Origin: Burkholderiales bacterium
Lineage (GTDB): Bacteria; Pseudomonadota; Gammaproteobacteria; Burkholderiales; Burkholderiaceae_C
Direction: 5' to 3'
DNA: 55,942 nt
Assembly (NCBI GenBank): GCA_021732385.1
Contig: JAKFVA010000018.1
Location: 1 to 55,942, forward strand
Shown here in pieces: positions 10,159 to 18,479 of this stretch. The notes beneath the pieces are model-generated. The model had not been told where the DNA came from, did not search any database, and was given only the letters and a program-made list of their open reading frames with translations. The translations under genes were made by a program, and so were the position numbers. Position 1 is the first letter of the stretch; the number at the start of each line of letters is the position of its first letter.

Positions 10159-11384
10159 GATTTTTGCAGGGTAAATTGCATCACATCGGTATTGCCGCCA
10201 GCAAAAGCGGCTTCGCAATAAGCCAGATAAAACTCCCAGATGCGCAAGAATTTTTCATCAAAACCGAGTTGCAGTACCTGCTGGCGCTTGGCTACAAAAT
10301 CGTTGCGCCAGCGTTTGAGGGTTTCGGCATAGTCCATGCCAAAGGCCAGTTCATCCACCACGTGCAGACCAGCGGCTTTGGCTTGGGCGCGGAACGCGCT
10401 TGGGCTGGGCAGGCAGCCGCCCGGAAAAATGTATTGCTGGATAAAGTCGGTCGAGCGGATGTAGCGCTCGTACAGCGCGTCATCTATCACGATGCTTTGG
10501 ATGCAAGCGCGGCCACCTGGTTTGAGCAGGCGAGCGACGGTTTGGAAATACTGCGGCCAGTATTCGCGACCCACGGCTTCAACCATTTCGATTGAACAAA
10601 TTGCATCAAATGGTGCATCTTGTATATCGCGGTAATCCTGAAGACGCAAGTCACAAAGCGGCTGGGCTTGCAGCTTGGCCATGCGCTGGTTGGCAAAAGC
10701 CAACTGCTCGCTGCTCAAGGTAACGCCCGTCAGATGGGCGCCAAATTCTGTACAGGCCGCCTGCGCGAGTGCACCCCAGCCACAGCCAATTTCCAATACC
10801 CGGTGGCCTGGCTGAACGTTGGCCATGCGTAGCGCACGGTGCACTTTGGCGCGTTGTGCGTCGACCATGGGTTGGTCTGGATTGCCATTGAACCAGGCAC
10901 TGGAATAGTTCCAGCTTTCGTCCAGCCAGAGCGCATAAAAAGGGTTGCCCAAATCGTAGTGGGCGTGGATATTTTTTTGGCTGTTGTTGCGCGTGTTGCG
11001 GTTCATCAGGTGCCGCAGCCAGTAGACCAGGCGACCAACCCAGGTGCCATACACCACAGATTCAATTTGCTGGCGGTTGCGCACAAACAGCTTGAGCAGG
11101 TCCACCAGATCAGGGCTGGTCCAGTCACCGTTGATATAGCTCTCGGCAAAACCAATATCACCCGATTTGAAGGCGGCACTACAGACGTTCCAGTTGTGCA
11201 GCACGATGCGCGCTGACAGTACCGGGGCATGGGGCTCATGCTGGCCAAACTGTTGCACTGAGCCGTCAGGCAATTGCAGGCTCAGCGTCCCGTGTTGCAG
11301 ACGTTGCAACAACAGCAATGCACTGCGGGCAGCCGCTGGGGCGCTGGCGGGCATATGAAAACCGGGGGCAGTGGTGGTATTCAT
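10155..11384 (-). CDS. Cfa-like SAM-dependent fatty-acyl methyltransferase
   Basis: 409 residues. The SAM-binding motif LEIGCGWG is at 197-204, and the cyclopropane fatty acid synthase features HYDLGNPFY (142-150), YIFPGGCLPS and MDYAETL are clear. It therefore modifies unsaturated acyl chains of membrane phospholipids using SAM. Compared with E. coli Cfa as I remember it, the bicarbonate-site Cys of YSCAYW is Ser162, and the His of LLHTIG is replaced by Gln296; Glu269 and Tyr352 are kept. This suggests a methylating rather than strictly cyclopropanating enzyme, as in the UfaM type of furan fatty acid pathways. It is preceded by DUF1365 and FAD oxidoreductase genes, its usual partners. Confidence 0.88.
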   Translation of the reverse strand: MNTTTAPGFHMPASAPAAARSALLLLQRLQHGTLSLQLPDGSVQQFGQHEPHAPVLSARIVLHNWNVCSAAFKSGDIGFAESYINGDWTSPDLVDLLKLFVRNRQQIESVVYGTWVGRLVYWLRHLMNRNTRNNSQKNIHAHYDLGNPFYALWLDESWNYSSAWFNGNPDQPMVDAQRAKVHRALRMANVQPGHRVLEIGCGWGALAQAACTEFGAHLTGVTLSSEQLAFANQRMAKLQAQPLCDLRLQDYRDIQDAPFDAICSIEMVEAVGREYWPQYFQTVARLLKPGGRACIQSIVIDDALYERYIRSTDFIQQYIFPGGCLPSPSAFRAQAKAAGLHVVDELAFGMDYAETLKRWRNDFVAKRQQVLQLGFDEKFLRIWEFYLAYCEAAFAGGNTDVMQFTLQKS

Positions 11385-11430
11385 GTCGGTGGTGGGCGTG
11401 CAAATAAATAGGGCAATAAAGTGAGGGTGC

Positions 11431-12249
11431 CTAGTCGGCTTGGCGGGTGACGAAGCGCGCTGGCGTGTCAGGTTTTCGGTGCAAACCCACTTGTTTGAGC
11501 CACAGTTGCAGGGCTTGCCAATGGATGCGTACTATCAAACCCCAAGTCATGGCCGGGTATCGCCACAGGGCGCGGCGCACAGTTTGTCTGGTCAGGACGT
11601 GTAAATCACCGCTGACACTGGTTTGCAGCAGCGGGCCTGCGGCGTCGTCATAGTCGATGCGGGCGACGGTTTTTTCCCGCCCCATATGCAAGGTGCGCAT
11701 AAAGCGAAAACGATAGAGGCCATCCACAGCACAAAATGGAGAAACATGAAACACCTTGGTGGCCAACAGTTCAGCGCCCCAGCGTGGCCTGTCGAGCAAA
11801 TAGCAGTGGCGCTCGCCGAATGTATTGTTGACCTCGACCACAATCGCTCGCAACGCGGCAGTTTGGCCTGGCGCAGTAACTGGGCTGTAGCAGTACCAAA
11901 AACTGACTGGCTTGAAGGTATAGCCCAGCACGCGTGGGTAGCAATGCAGCCAAACCTCGCCAGTGGCGTCATGAATGCCCTGGCTGCGCAGCATCTCGTC
12001 GAGCCAAGCCAGCGCGCCGCCCTGTGCTGGGCCGCGGCCATCACCGTGATCGGCATCAAAAAAACTGAGCCAACCGCTGCGGTTGAAGGCCAGATACACA
12101 GGTGCCTTGTGTTGCAGGCTGCGCATGGGCAGCATCAGAAAATAGCTGGCGTAAGAAAACGCGTGACGAACTGGTTTTAGGCGGGTATGCCGCACTTGAC
12201 CAAAGCCGATCAAGGCTTGGGCGGGCGGCAGTGCGTGCAGCGGGGTCAT
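11431..12249 (-). CDS. DUF1365 family protein
   Basis: 272 residues with the DUF1365 hallmarks: GFGQVRHTRLKPVRHAF at the start, LGYTFKPVSFWYCY near the middle and VEVNNTFGERHCYLL after it, then KVFHVSPFC. DUF1365 proteins are almost always encoded between an amine-oxidase-like FAD protein and a Cfa-like methyltransferase, as here. The biochemical role is unknown; because its neighbours act on phospholipid acyl chains, it is assumed to take part in the same modification. The start overlaps the stop of the FAD oxidoreductase by four bases, showing tight translational coupling. Confidence 0.9.
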   Translation of the reverse strand: MTPLHALPPAQALIGFGQVRHTRLKPVRHAFSYASYFLMLPMRSLQHKAPVYLAFNRSGWLSFFDADHGDGRGPAQGGALAWLDEMLRSQGIHDATGEVWLHCYPRVLGYTFKPVSFWYCYSPVTAPGQTAALRAIVVEVNNTFGERHCYLLDRPRWGAELLATKVFHVSPFCAVDGLYRFRFMRTLHMGREKTVARIDYDDAAGPLLQTSVSGDLHVLTRQTVRRALWRYPAMTWGLIVRIHWQALQLWLKQVGLHRKPDTPARFVTRQAD

Positions 12250-13601
12250 TGACTAGCGCTGCTCTTGCGGGTTTGCGCGATGAGGAGCAAATCCCGTGCT
12301 GCGGACAGGCCGGATTTGAGGCCGTCTTCGTGGAAGCCATAGCCCAGCCAGGCACCACAAAAATAGGTGTGCTGCTGACCCTGCAATTGGGCGACCTGCT
12401 GCTGTGCCTGGATAGCGGCCAGATCAAAAACTGGATGTGCATAGTGGTATTCGCCCATCACCAAACTACGGTTTATGTTGCGCAGTGGATTCAGCGATAC
12501 CACCACCGGTGTGCTGACTGGCAGGGGTTGCAGCTGATTGAGGTGGTAATGCAGGCAAACGCGTGCGGGCTGTGCACCGTTTGCTCCCATGCGCTCGTAG
12601 TTCCAGGCCGCCCAGGCTTTGCGTTGGCTCGGCAAAACGCTGGCATCAGTGTGCAAAACCGCATGGTTGTCCTGGTATTTGATGGCACCCAGGCAGGACG
12701 CCTCTTGCGGCGTTGCATCGCGCAGGAGTTGCAGTGCCTGGTCGGAGTGGGTCGCCAGCACCAGTTTGTCAAAGCGTTCGATACGCCCAATGCCGTTGGT
12801 TTCTGTGGCGATACGCACTCCCTGGGCGTCGCGTTCGATGAATTTCACCGGCGTATTGAGCCGCTTGTCGGTGATCTGGGCGACTACCTTGTCAACATAG
12901 TGCCTGGCCCCACCCCTGACGGTAAACCAGCGCGGGCGATTGGCTATTTGCAGCAAGCCGTGGTTGTGGCAAAAGCGCACCAGCGTGGCGACCGGGAATT
13001 GCAGCATCTGCTGGGTCGGGCAACTCCATATGCAGCCCAGCATGGGCAACAAATACCAGTCGCGAAAAGCTTGTCCAAAGCGATGCTGGTCTAAAAAATC
13101 AGCCAGCGGTTGCATTAGGGCAGTTTCCTGTCCGGTTTTTGCAATTTGTGTGGCCAGGGAATTAAACCGCAGTAAATCAGCCAACATGCCCAGGAATTTG
13201 GGCCTGAACAGGTTGCTGCGCTGTATGAAGACGCTGTCTAGGCTGCTGCCGCTCCACTCCAAACTGCGGCCATTCAAAGCGCCGGGTACCTGCACGGAGA
13301 ACGACATCTCGGAGCTGGCGGTTTGCACGCCAAGTGCGGCAAGAAAATTGATCAGGTTGGGGTAAGTACGCTCATTGAAAACCAGAAAACCGGTGTCAAC
13401 ACCAAAGGTCAACGGGTTACTGGCATTGCTGCTACCTGATGCGGTATCGGCTGGTAGCGTGATGTCGACGGTGTGGGTGTGACCGCCGAAATAATCAAGC
13501 GCCTCAAACAGCGTAACTTCAGCCTGGCCCAGCAAAGTGTGCGCAACGGCCAAGCCAGAGATACCCGAGCCGACCACGGCCACTCGCAGAGGAGCCGCCA
13601 T
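12246..13601 (-). CDS. FAD-dependent amine-oxidase-like oxidoreductase
   Basis: 451 residues from the ATG complementary to 13599-13601; an ATG five codons earlier (to 13616) is equally usable and no ribosome site decides. The dinucleotide-binding motif VVGSGISGLA is at 9-18, followed by FEALDYFGGHTHTVD, and the C-terminal FAD contact CGAWLGYGFHEDGLKSG is present. The family (amine oxidase/desaturase-like) contains UfaD of R. sphaeroides, a fatty-acid desaturase acting on methylated acyl chains, to my recollection. It is the first gene of the eight-gene minus-strand operon and is followed by DUF1365 and the Cfa-like gene. A related redox reaction on lipids is the best inference. Confidence 0.88.
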   Translation of the reverse strand: MAAPLRVAVVGSGISGLAVAHTLLGQAEVTLFEALDYFGGHTHTVDITLPADTASGSSNASNPLTFGVDTGFLVFNERTYPNLINFLAALGVQTASSEMSFSVQVPGALNGRSLEWSGSSLDSVFIQRSNLFRPKFLGMLADLLRFNSLATQIAKTGQETALMQPLADFLDQHRFGQAFRDWYLLPMLGCIWSCPTQQMLQFPVATLVRFCHNHGLLQIANRPRWFTVRGGARHYVDKVVAQITDKRLNTPVKFIERDAQGVRIATETNGIGRIERFDKLVLATHSDQALQLLRDATPQEASCLGAIKYQDNHAVLHTDASVLPSQRKAWAAWNYERMGANGAQPARVCLHYHLNQLQPLPVSTPVVVSLNPLRNINRSLVMGEYHYAHPVFDLAAIQAQQQVAQLQGQQHTYFCGAWLGYGFHEDGLKSGLSAARDLLLIAQTRKSSASQ

Positions 13602-13616
13602 GTCAGATCGGACCAT

Positions 13617-14172
13617 ACAAAGATGCTGCGAAGCGCCCCGAAGCGAACAAGGCAGGGAGGGAGGAGGAGGAAGACCGCTCCGGAATTGCAACCCCGCAGA
13701 TTGAGCAGGGAAGACTTCGCAACAAAAAACCATAACGGGCAAAGCCGTTTACCCATGCTTGGTGCACCCTGGCCGCAACAAAGTTCCTGGTCTTTGGCAA
13801 ACCGGCGGAACAGATTAAATGTGGAGCAGGCGGGAACATGGATCTCTTATAAAAACTGATTAGTCATATTATTACTCAATAGTTTTTATTTGTGTGTGCA
13901 TTGGTTCTCCTTTTGTTTGAATTTGTTTGGGCGGTCCCGACGCTAACGAGACGGCTAATATGTGATGAGCGCCTGATTTCCCTGTACACGCTGCGTGAAT
14001 GCCGATTGGCGCTGATTGGCAAATGCGCTAGAGTGTGTAGAGTGTCGTTTGTGACACGTGTATTGGGCCTTGAATCTGTAGCAAAACGAGTTGCGTATCC
14101 CCATCGTTATATGGGCTGTAATCTGGCTGACATGTCATCTGCTTAAAATATAGGCAGATTTTGAAGGACAAC
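13617..14172. other. 556-base divergent intergenic region, no gene seen
   Basis: This stretch separates the FAD oxidoreductase operon from the divergent diiron gene and becomes AT-rich from about 13850. The frame at 13892-14146 (84 codons) has no recognisable pattern, no ribosome site and a poor composition, so I do not call it. Visible structure: GTGTC and GACAC arms six bases apart at 14042-14057, the palindrome ACACGTGT at 14054-14061, and a repeated GAGTGT at 14031 and 14040. It is long for this window and probably holds regulatory sites for both sides. I found no convincing ECF-type promoter on the minus strand; a lone GGAACTT at 13781-13787 has no partner -10. Confidence 0.5.
14127..14154 (+). 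promoter_or_regulatory. candidate sigma-70 promoter of the diiron gene
   Basis: CTGACA at 14127-14132 and TATAGG at 14149-14154 are 16 bases apart; an overlapping TAAAAT at 14144 is an alternative -10. Transcription would start near 14161, leaving a short leader with AAGGA at 14164-14168 before the ATG at 14173. The match is moderate and rests on position. Confidence 0.35.
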
Positions 14173-15057
14173 ATGCTCTATCCCGAACTATTCAAGCAGT
14201 TGGAGTCCGTCCGCTGGGACATGGACAAGGATATTCCGTGGGCCAGCTTTGATGCCTCCAAGCTCTCGGATGAGCAGGCTCAAACCATCAAAATGAATGC
14301 CATCACAGAGTGGTCGGCGCTGCCCGCCACCGAAATGTTCCTGCGTGACAACCGCCATGACAGCGATTTTTCTGCTTTCATGTCCATCTGGTTTTTTGAA
14401 GAGCAAAAACACTCTCTGGTGCTGATGGAATACCTTAAGCGCTATCGGCCAGAATTGGCGCCTACTGAAAAAGAGCTGCACGAAGTGCGTTTCGAATTTG
14501 AGCCAGCCCCTGCCCTCGAGACCTTGATGCTGCATTTTTGTGGCGAGATTCGCCTTAACCACTGGTACAGGCGTGCAGCAGAATGGCACACCGAGCCGGT
14601 AATCAAGCAAATCTACACCACATTAAGCCAAGACGAGGCCCGCCACGGGGGTGCCTATTTGCGCTACATGAAGCGTGCCATCAACAATTTTGGCAATGAA
14701 GCCAAGGCTGCTTTCACCAAGGTTGGCGTGCTGATGGCGAGTGCCCGGCGCACTGCGCAGGCATTGCACCCCACCAATTTGCATGTGAACAAGGCACTGT
14801 TTCCCAAAGACACCATCCAAAGCCGCCTGCCCAACCCCGAGTGGCTTGAGCACTGGCTGGACACGCAGATCAAGTTTGATGCCGTTTGGGAAAGCAAGGT
14901 GATCGAACGCATTTTGCACAACATGAGCTTGCTGATGGACCGTAGCTTTAAAAACGTGCAGGAGCTTAACCGCTACCGCAAGGAGCTGCTGCGGGAAATT
15001 GCGGGCGATGTGCCTGCCGACGGGGTGTCTGAGCGAGCCTTGCCGCTGGCGGCCTGA
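14173..15057 (+). CDS. diiron ferritin-like / acyl-desaturase-like protein
   Basis: 294 residues from the ATG at 14173, which has AAGGA four bases upstream; a TTG at 14161 is less likely. The protein is helical and carries two EXXH motifs in the right order for a carboxylate-bridged diiron centre: EEQKH (Glu77, His80) and DEARH (Glu155, His158), with Glu46 or Glu54 and Glu125 (CGEIRL) as the remaining ligands. This is the pattern of soluble acyl-ACP desaturases and AurF-type oxygenases. It is divergent from the lipid-modification operon, so an O2-dependent step on acyl chains is plausible. The actual reaction and redox partner are unknown. rfaE2 follows 14 bases downstream. Confidence 0.8.
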   Translation: MLYPELFKQLESVRWDMDKDIPWASFDASKLSDEQAQTIKMNAITEWSALPATEMFLRDNRHDSDFSAFMSIWFFEEQKHSLVLMEYLKRYRPELAPTEKELHEVRFEFEPAPALETLMLHFCGEIRLNHWYRRAAEWHTEPVIKQIYTTLSQDEARHGGAYLRYMKRAINNFGNEAKAAFTKVGVLMASARRTAQALHPTNLHVNKALFPKDTIQSRLPNPEWLEHWLDTQIKFDAVWESKVIERILHNMSLLMDRSFKNVQELNRYRKELLREIAGDVPADGVSERALPLAA

Positions 15058-15071
15058 GCGACTCCTGACTG

Positions 15072-15593
15072 GTGTCTTTGTTAATCGACTGCCGGGCGTT
15101 TGCCTTGCCCCATTTTCTGGACAAAATTGTCGCCAAGGGAGCGCTGACACTACGGTTGGCTGCTATGGCCCGGCCGTTGGTGTTCACCAATGGTGTTTTT
15201 GACCTGCTGCACCCTGGCCACATCACTTACTTGCATGATGCGCGCCAATTGGGTGCTAATTTGATTGTCGCGCTCAACACCGATGCGTCAGCGCGCCGTT
15301 TAGGTAAGGGCGTCGACCGGCCGCTGAACAACCAGCAAGACCGCGCCTTCATGGTCGCCGCGCTGGCTTGTGTGAGCTTGGTGACTTGGTTTGACGAGGA
15401 CACGCCGCTCGCGCTAGTCAATGAAATAAAGCCAGACATCTTAGTCAAGGGTGGTGACTACAACATGGCCATACTGCCTGAAACTGCGGCAATCCAAAGC
15501 TGGGGCGGGCGGGCGCTGGCCATGCCATTCGTTAACGGCTACTCCACCACGGCGTTGGTGCGCAAAATCCGCGATACGGATTCAATCGAATAA
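15072..15593 (+). CDS. rfaE2: D-glycero-beta-D-manno-heptose 1-phosphate adenylyltransferase
   Basis: 173 residues from the GTG at 15072. An ATG at 15165 would remove the N-terminal helix seen in the family. The cytidylyltransferase motif is clear: FTNGVFDLLHPGH with His47 and His50, and the C-terminal GYSTTALVRKIR matches the ISTT-type segment. It makes ADP-heptose precursor for the lipopolysaccharide core. Here it is the free-standing transferase domain; in E. coli it is fused to the kinase as HldE. No other heptose gene is in the window. It converges with glnE. Confidence 0.88.
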   Translation: MSLLIDCRAFALPHFLDKIVAKGALTLRLAAMARPLVFTNGVFDLLHPGHITYLHDARQLGANLIVALNTDASARRLGKGVDRPLNNQQDRAFMVAALACVSLVTWFDEDTPLALVNEIKPDILVKGGDYNMAILPETAAIQSWGGRALAMPFVNGYSTTALVRKIRDTDSIE

Positions 15594-15640
15594 AACGCGA
15601 GCTGCGGATTAATCCACAACATGCAGGTAACGCGACGGAT

Positions 15641-18454
15641 TCAGTAGCTCGCGGCAAACACCGCAAGCCATAGGCGTTTAACGGCTGCCTGCTCTGTCAG
15701 CAATGCGGGCTGAGCCATCTGCGTTGGCCGTTGGTCGAGCCGAGCCTGGTGTTGTACCCGGCGCAATTCACGATAGGCCAATGCGGCGGCATTCCCGACC
15801 CCCGAGGGCAGCAAGCCAGCCGCTTCGGCGCGTTGCAGCAAGGCAATATTGCCAGCATTATCCCGCAGGACAGCGTGTCGGCAACCCGCTGACAGCACCA
15901 AGTATTGCACGGCAAACTCGGCATCGACCATACCACCTTGGCTGTGCTTGACATCAAAAAAGCCCGCCTTGACTGGGTGGGCTGCAGCCACTTTCTGGCG
16001 CATCGCGGTAATCTCGCTGCGCAGGGCTGGTAACTCACGCGACGCGCAAATAACAGCTTGGCGCACGGCATCAAAGCGCGGGTGCATGGCCTCGCTGCCA
16101 ACGCAAAACCGCGCCCGCGTCATGGCCTGATGCTCCCAGGTCCAAGCCGTGTTGCTGCCGCGCTGCTGCTGGTAATTGGCATAAGCCTCAAAGGTAGTGA
16201 CCAGCAGACCTGAGCTGCCGTTGGGTCGCAGTGCGGTGTCAATCTCGAATAGATCACCCTCACCAGTTTTTACCGTCAGCCAATGAATCAGCTTGCGCGC
16301 CAGTGCGGTGTAGGCCAGTGCAGCTTGATCCGGGTCGTCGCTAGTGGCGCCGTCGCACTGGTGGTCGTAGAGGAACACGATATCCAGGTCGCTGCCATAG
16401 CCCAGCTCGCGCCCGCCCAGCTTGCCGTAGGCAATGATGGCAAATTCGGGCTGCGCCCGGTGCCGCAGTGGCAGCCTTTCCCAGCACCATTGCGCTGTCA
16501 CGCGCAATACGCTGTCAGCCAGCGCGCTCAAGTCGTCGGCTACTTGTTCAACAGCCAGCCGCCCCTCGACATCGCGCGCCAAAATACGAAAAACCTCGGC
16601 ATGGTGCGCGCGGCGCAGTAAATTGAGCAGGGCCTCGTCATTGTCCTCGCGCGTTTTGCGAATCGACTCCCGCCGGTATTCGAGCTCGCGCTCGAAGGCG
16701 GCAGCATCAAAGCGTTCATCCAGCATGGCGTCGTCGGCCAGTTCATCGATCACGCCGGGGTGCTGCATTAGGTATTGGGCAGGCCAGTGCGCGGCGCCGA
16801 GCAGGCGCAATAACCGCTCATGCACGGCGGGACGCTCGGCCAGCAAAGCCAGGTAGTTGCCCCGACGCAGTAAGGGCTCCATCCAGTCCAGGCTGGCTAC
16901 TGCGGCGCGCTCATTGGCGCGGCCTTCTTCAAGCCATGTTTGGGTGCGCAACACCAGCCGCATCAGCCGCGCTTTAGCGTCTTCATGCAAGGCCAGCACG
17001 CGCGGGTGCTGAGCCCACAAAGCCACGCGCGCCTGAAAAGCCCCGCTCAGCCGGGCCAGCAACGCATCAATATCCAGCACTGGCGAATTGGTCTGACCCG
17101 CTGCAGGCGGGCAGGACTTGCAGCCCTTGGGGTCATTGCCAAGCAGCTTGTCAAACTCTTGCGCAACGCACTCGCGGTGGCTGTCCAGGTCGTGCAAAAA
17201 GCGGCAGCAGCTGGCGTAGCCCATGGTGCAGGCAATCCAGTTCAGGTCGTCATCATTGGCAGGCAGGACATGGGTTTGCTGGTCATCCAGGTATTGAATG
17301 CGATGTTCAACGCGACGCAAAAAAACATAGGCGCGTGCGAGCGCCTCAGCCACTTCATGGGGAATCAGACCGGCCGCCGCCAGCTTTTGCAATGCCGCCA
17401 GTGTGGGGCGGGTACGCAGCTCGGGGAACTGACCACCGCGCACAACCTGCAGCAATTGCACGGTAAATTCAATTTCGCGAATACCACCACGGGACAGCTT
17501 TACGTCGTTAGCACGCTCGGGGTGACCGGCGCTGCGTCGCGCAGCGTGCTCGCGAATTTGCCGGTGCAAGCTACGTAGAGCGTCAAACACACCGTAGTCC
17601 AGATAGCGCCTGAAAACAAATGGCAATACCACGCCGCCTAGGCGCTGGGCCGAGGCATCTTGCAAGCTGGACAGCGGTGCCACCACCCGGCTCTTGAGCC
17701 AGGCAAAGCGCTCCCATTCTCGGCCTTGTGCAGAAAAATACGTCTCCAGTGCGGCCAGGGAAACGGCAGGCAACCCTGAATTGCCATTGGGGCGCAGCGC
17801 TGTGTCAATGCGAAAGACAAAACCGTGCTCGTTTTGCTCGGCAATCAGACTGGAGATGCCTTTGACCACCTTGGCAAAATATTCTTGGTTGGAAATTTTT
17901 CCAAAGCCACTGACGTTGCCCAGCGTCTGACCTTCTTCGTCGTAAACATAAATCAGGTCAATATCGCTGGAAACATTAAGCTCACGGGCACCAAGCTTGC
18001 CCATGCCGAGCAACCAGATTTGCGCGCGCTGGCCTCCAGGGGTTAGAGGTGCACCATGCAGCGCATCAAGTTTGCGCAAACTGAGGTTGCACGCCATATC
18101 AAGCGCAAATTCCGCCAGATCGGTCATGCCTTCACAGATTACCGAAAGCGCCGCTTGCTGGTCACAGTCGAGTGAAATCAAGCGGTACAGCGCCCATTGG
18201 CGCAGTATGCGCAGGGCATTTGCTGGGTCGGGCTCGCGTTGTTGCAGCTTGGCAAAAGCCTCTTGTAGCTGCGCTCGGGATAAGGCTGACGCAGCTAGCG
18301 GCACAGGCAGTTCAGCAAACTCGGCGGCATAGCGCCGCGCAAGGCGCTGGGCAAAACGGCTGTACAGCGAAGCCAGAGCAGGCGATTCGCCAGGCGCCAA
18401 AGACTGCGAATATGCAAGGCTTTGGTTTGAACCCACGCAGGGTGTGCGGGTCAT
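15641..18454 (-). CDS. glnE: bifunctional glutamine synthetase adenylyltransferase/deadenylylase
   Basis: 937 residues, the normal GlnE length. Two nucleotidyltransferase domains are visible: the N-terminal adenylyl-removing one with GMGKLGARELNVSSDIDLIY (Asp164 and Asp166 metal ligands) and the C-terminal adenylylating one with YGKLGGRELGYGSDLDIVF (Asp689 and Asp691). Helical PII-binding regions follow each. GlnE adds and removes AMP on glutamine synthetase in response to PII state, thereby tuning nitrogen assimilation in the cytoplasm. Its start lies 25 bases from the divergent yhdP start, so the two share a short promoter region. Confidence 0.96.
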   Translation of the reverse strand: MTRTPCVGSNQSLAYSQSLAPGESPALASLYSRFAQRLARRYAAEFAELPVPLAASALSRAQLQEAFAKLQQREPDPANALRILRQWALYRLISLDCDQQAALSVICEGMTDLAEFALDMACNLSLRKLDALHGAPLTPGGQRAQIWLLGMGKLGARELNVSSDIDLIYVYDEEGQTLGNVSGFGKISNQEYFAKVVKGISSLIAEQNEHGFVFRIDTALRPNGNSGLPAVSLAALETYFSAQGREWERFAWLKSRVVAPLSSLQDASAQRLGGVVLPFVFRRYLDYGVFDALRSLHRQIREHAARRSAGHPERANDVKLSRGGIREIEFTVQLLQVVRGGQFPELRTRPTLAALQKLAAAGLIPHEVAEALARAYVFLRRVEHRIQYLDDQQTHVLPANDDDLNWIACTMGYASCCRFLHDLDSHRECVAQEFDKLLGNDPKGCKSCPPAAGQTNSPVLDIDALLARLSGAFQARVALWAQHPRVLALHEDAKARLMRLVLRTQTWLEEGRANERAAVASLDWMEPLLRRGNYLALLAERPAVHERLLRLLGAAHWPAQYLMQHPGVIDELADDAMLDERFDAAAFERELEYRRESIRKTREDNDEALLNLLRRAHHAEVFRILARDVEGRLAVEQVADDLSALADSVLRVTAQWCWERLPLRHRAQPEFAIIAYGKLGGRELGYGSDLDIVFLYDHQCDGATSDDPDQAALAYTALARKLIHWLTVKTGEGDLFEIDTALRPNGSSGLLVTTFEAYANYQQQRGSNTAWTWEHQAMTRARFCVGSEAMHPRFDAVRQAVICASRELPALRSEITAMRQKVAAAHPVKAGFFDVKHSQGGMVDAEFAVQYLVLSAGCRHAVLRDNAGNIALLQRAEAAGLLPSGVGNAAALAYRELRRVQHQARLDQRPTQMAQPALLTEQAAVKRLWLAVFAASY

Positions 18455-18479
18455 AATTCTTGTCTGTCCCAGGTATTCA

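Noticed and set aside
13781-13787. GGAACTT as an ECF-sigma -35 for the lipid operon
   Set aside because: No matching -10 at 15-18 bases and the consensus for the expected sigma factor is different.
13892-14146. 84-codon frame in the long intergenic region
   Set aside because: No ribosome site, no family pattern, Cys/Arg-rich composition and position in an AT-rich control region.
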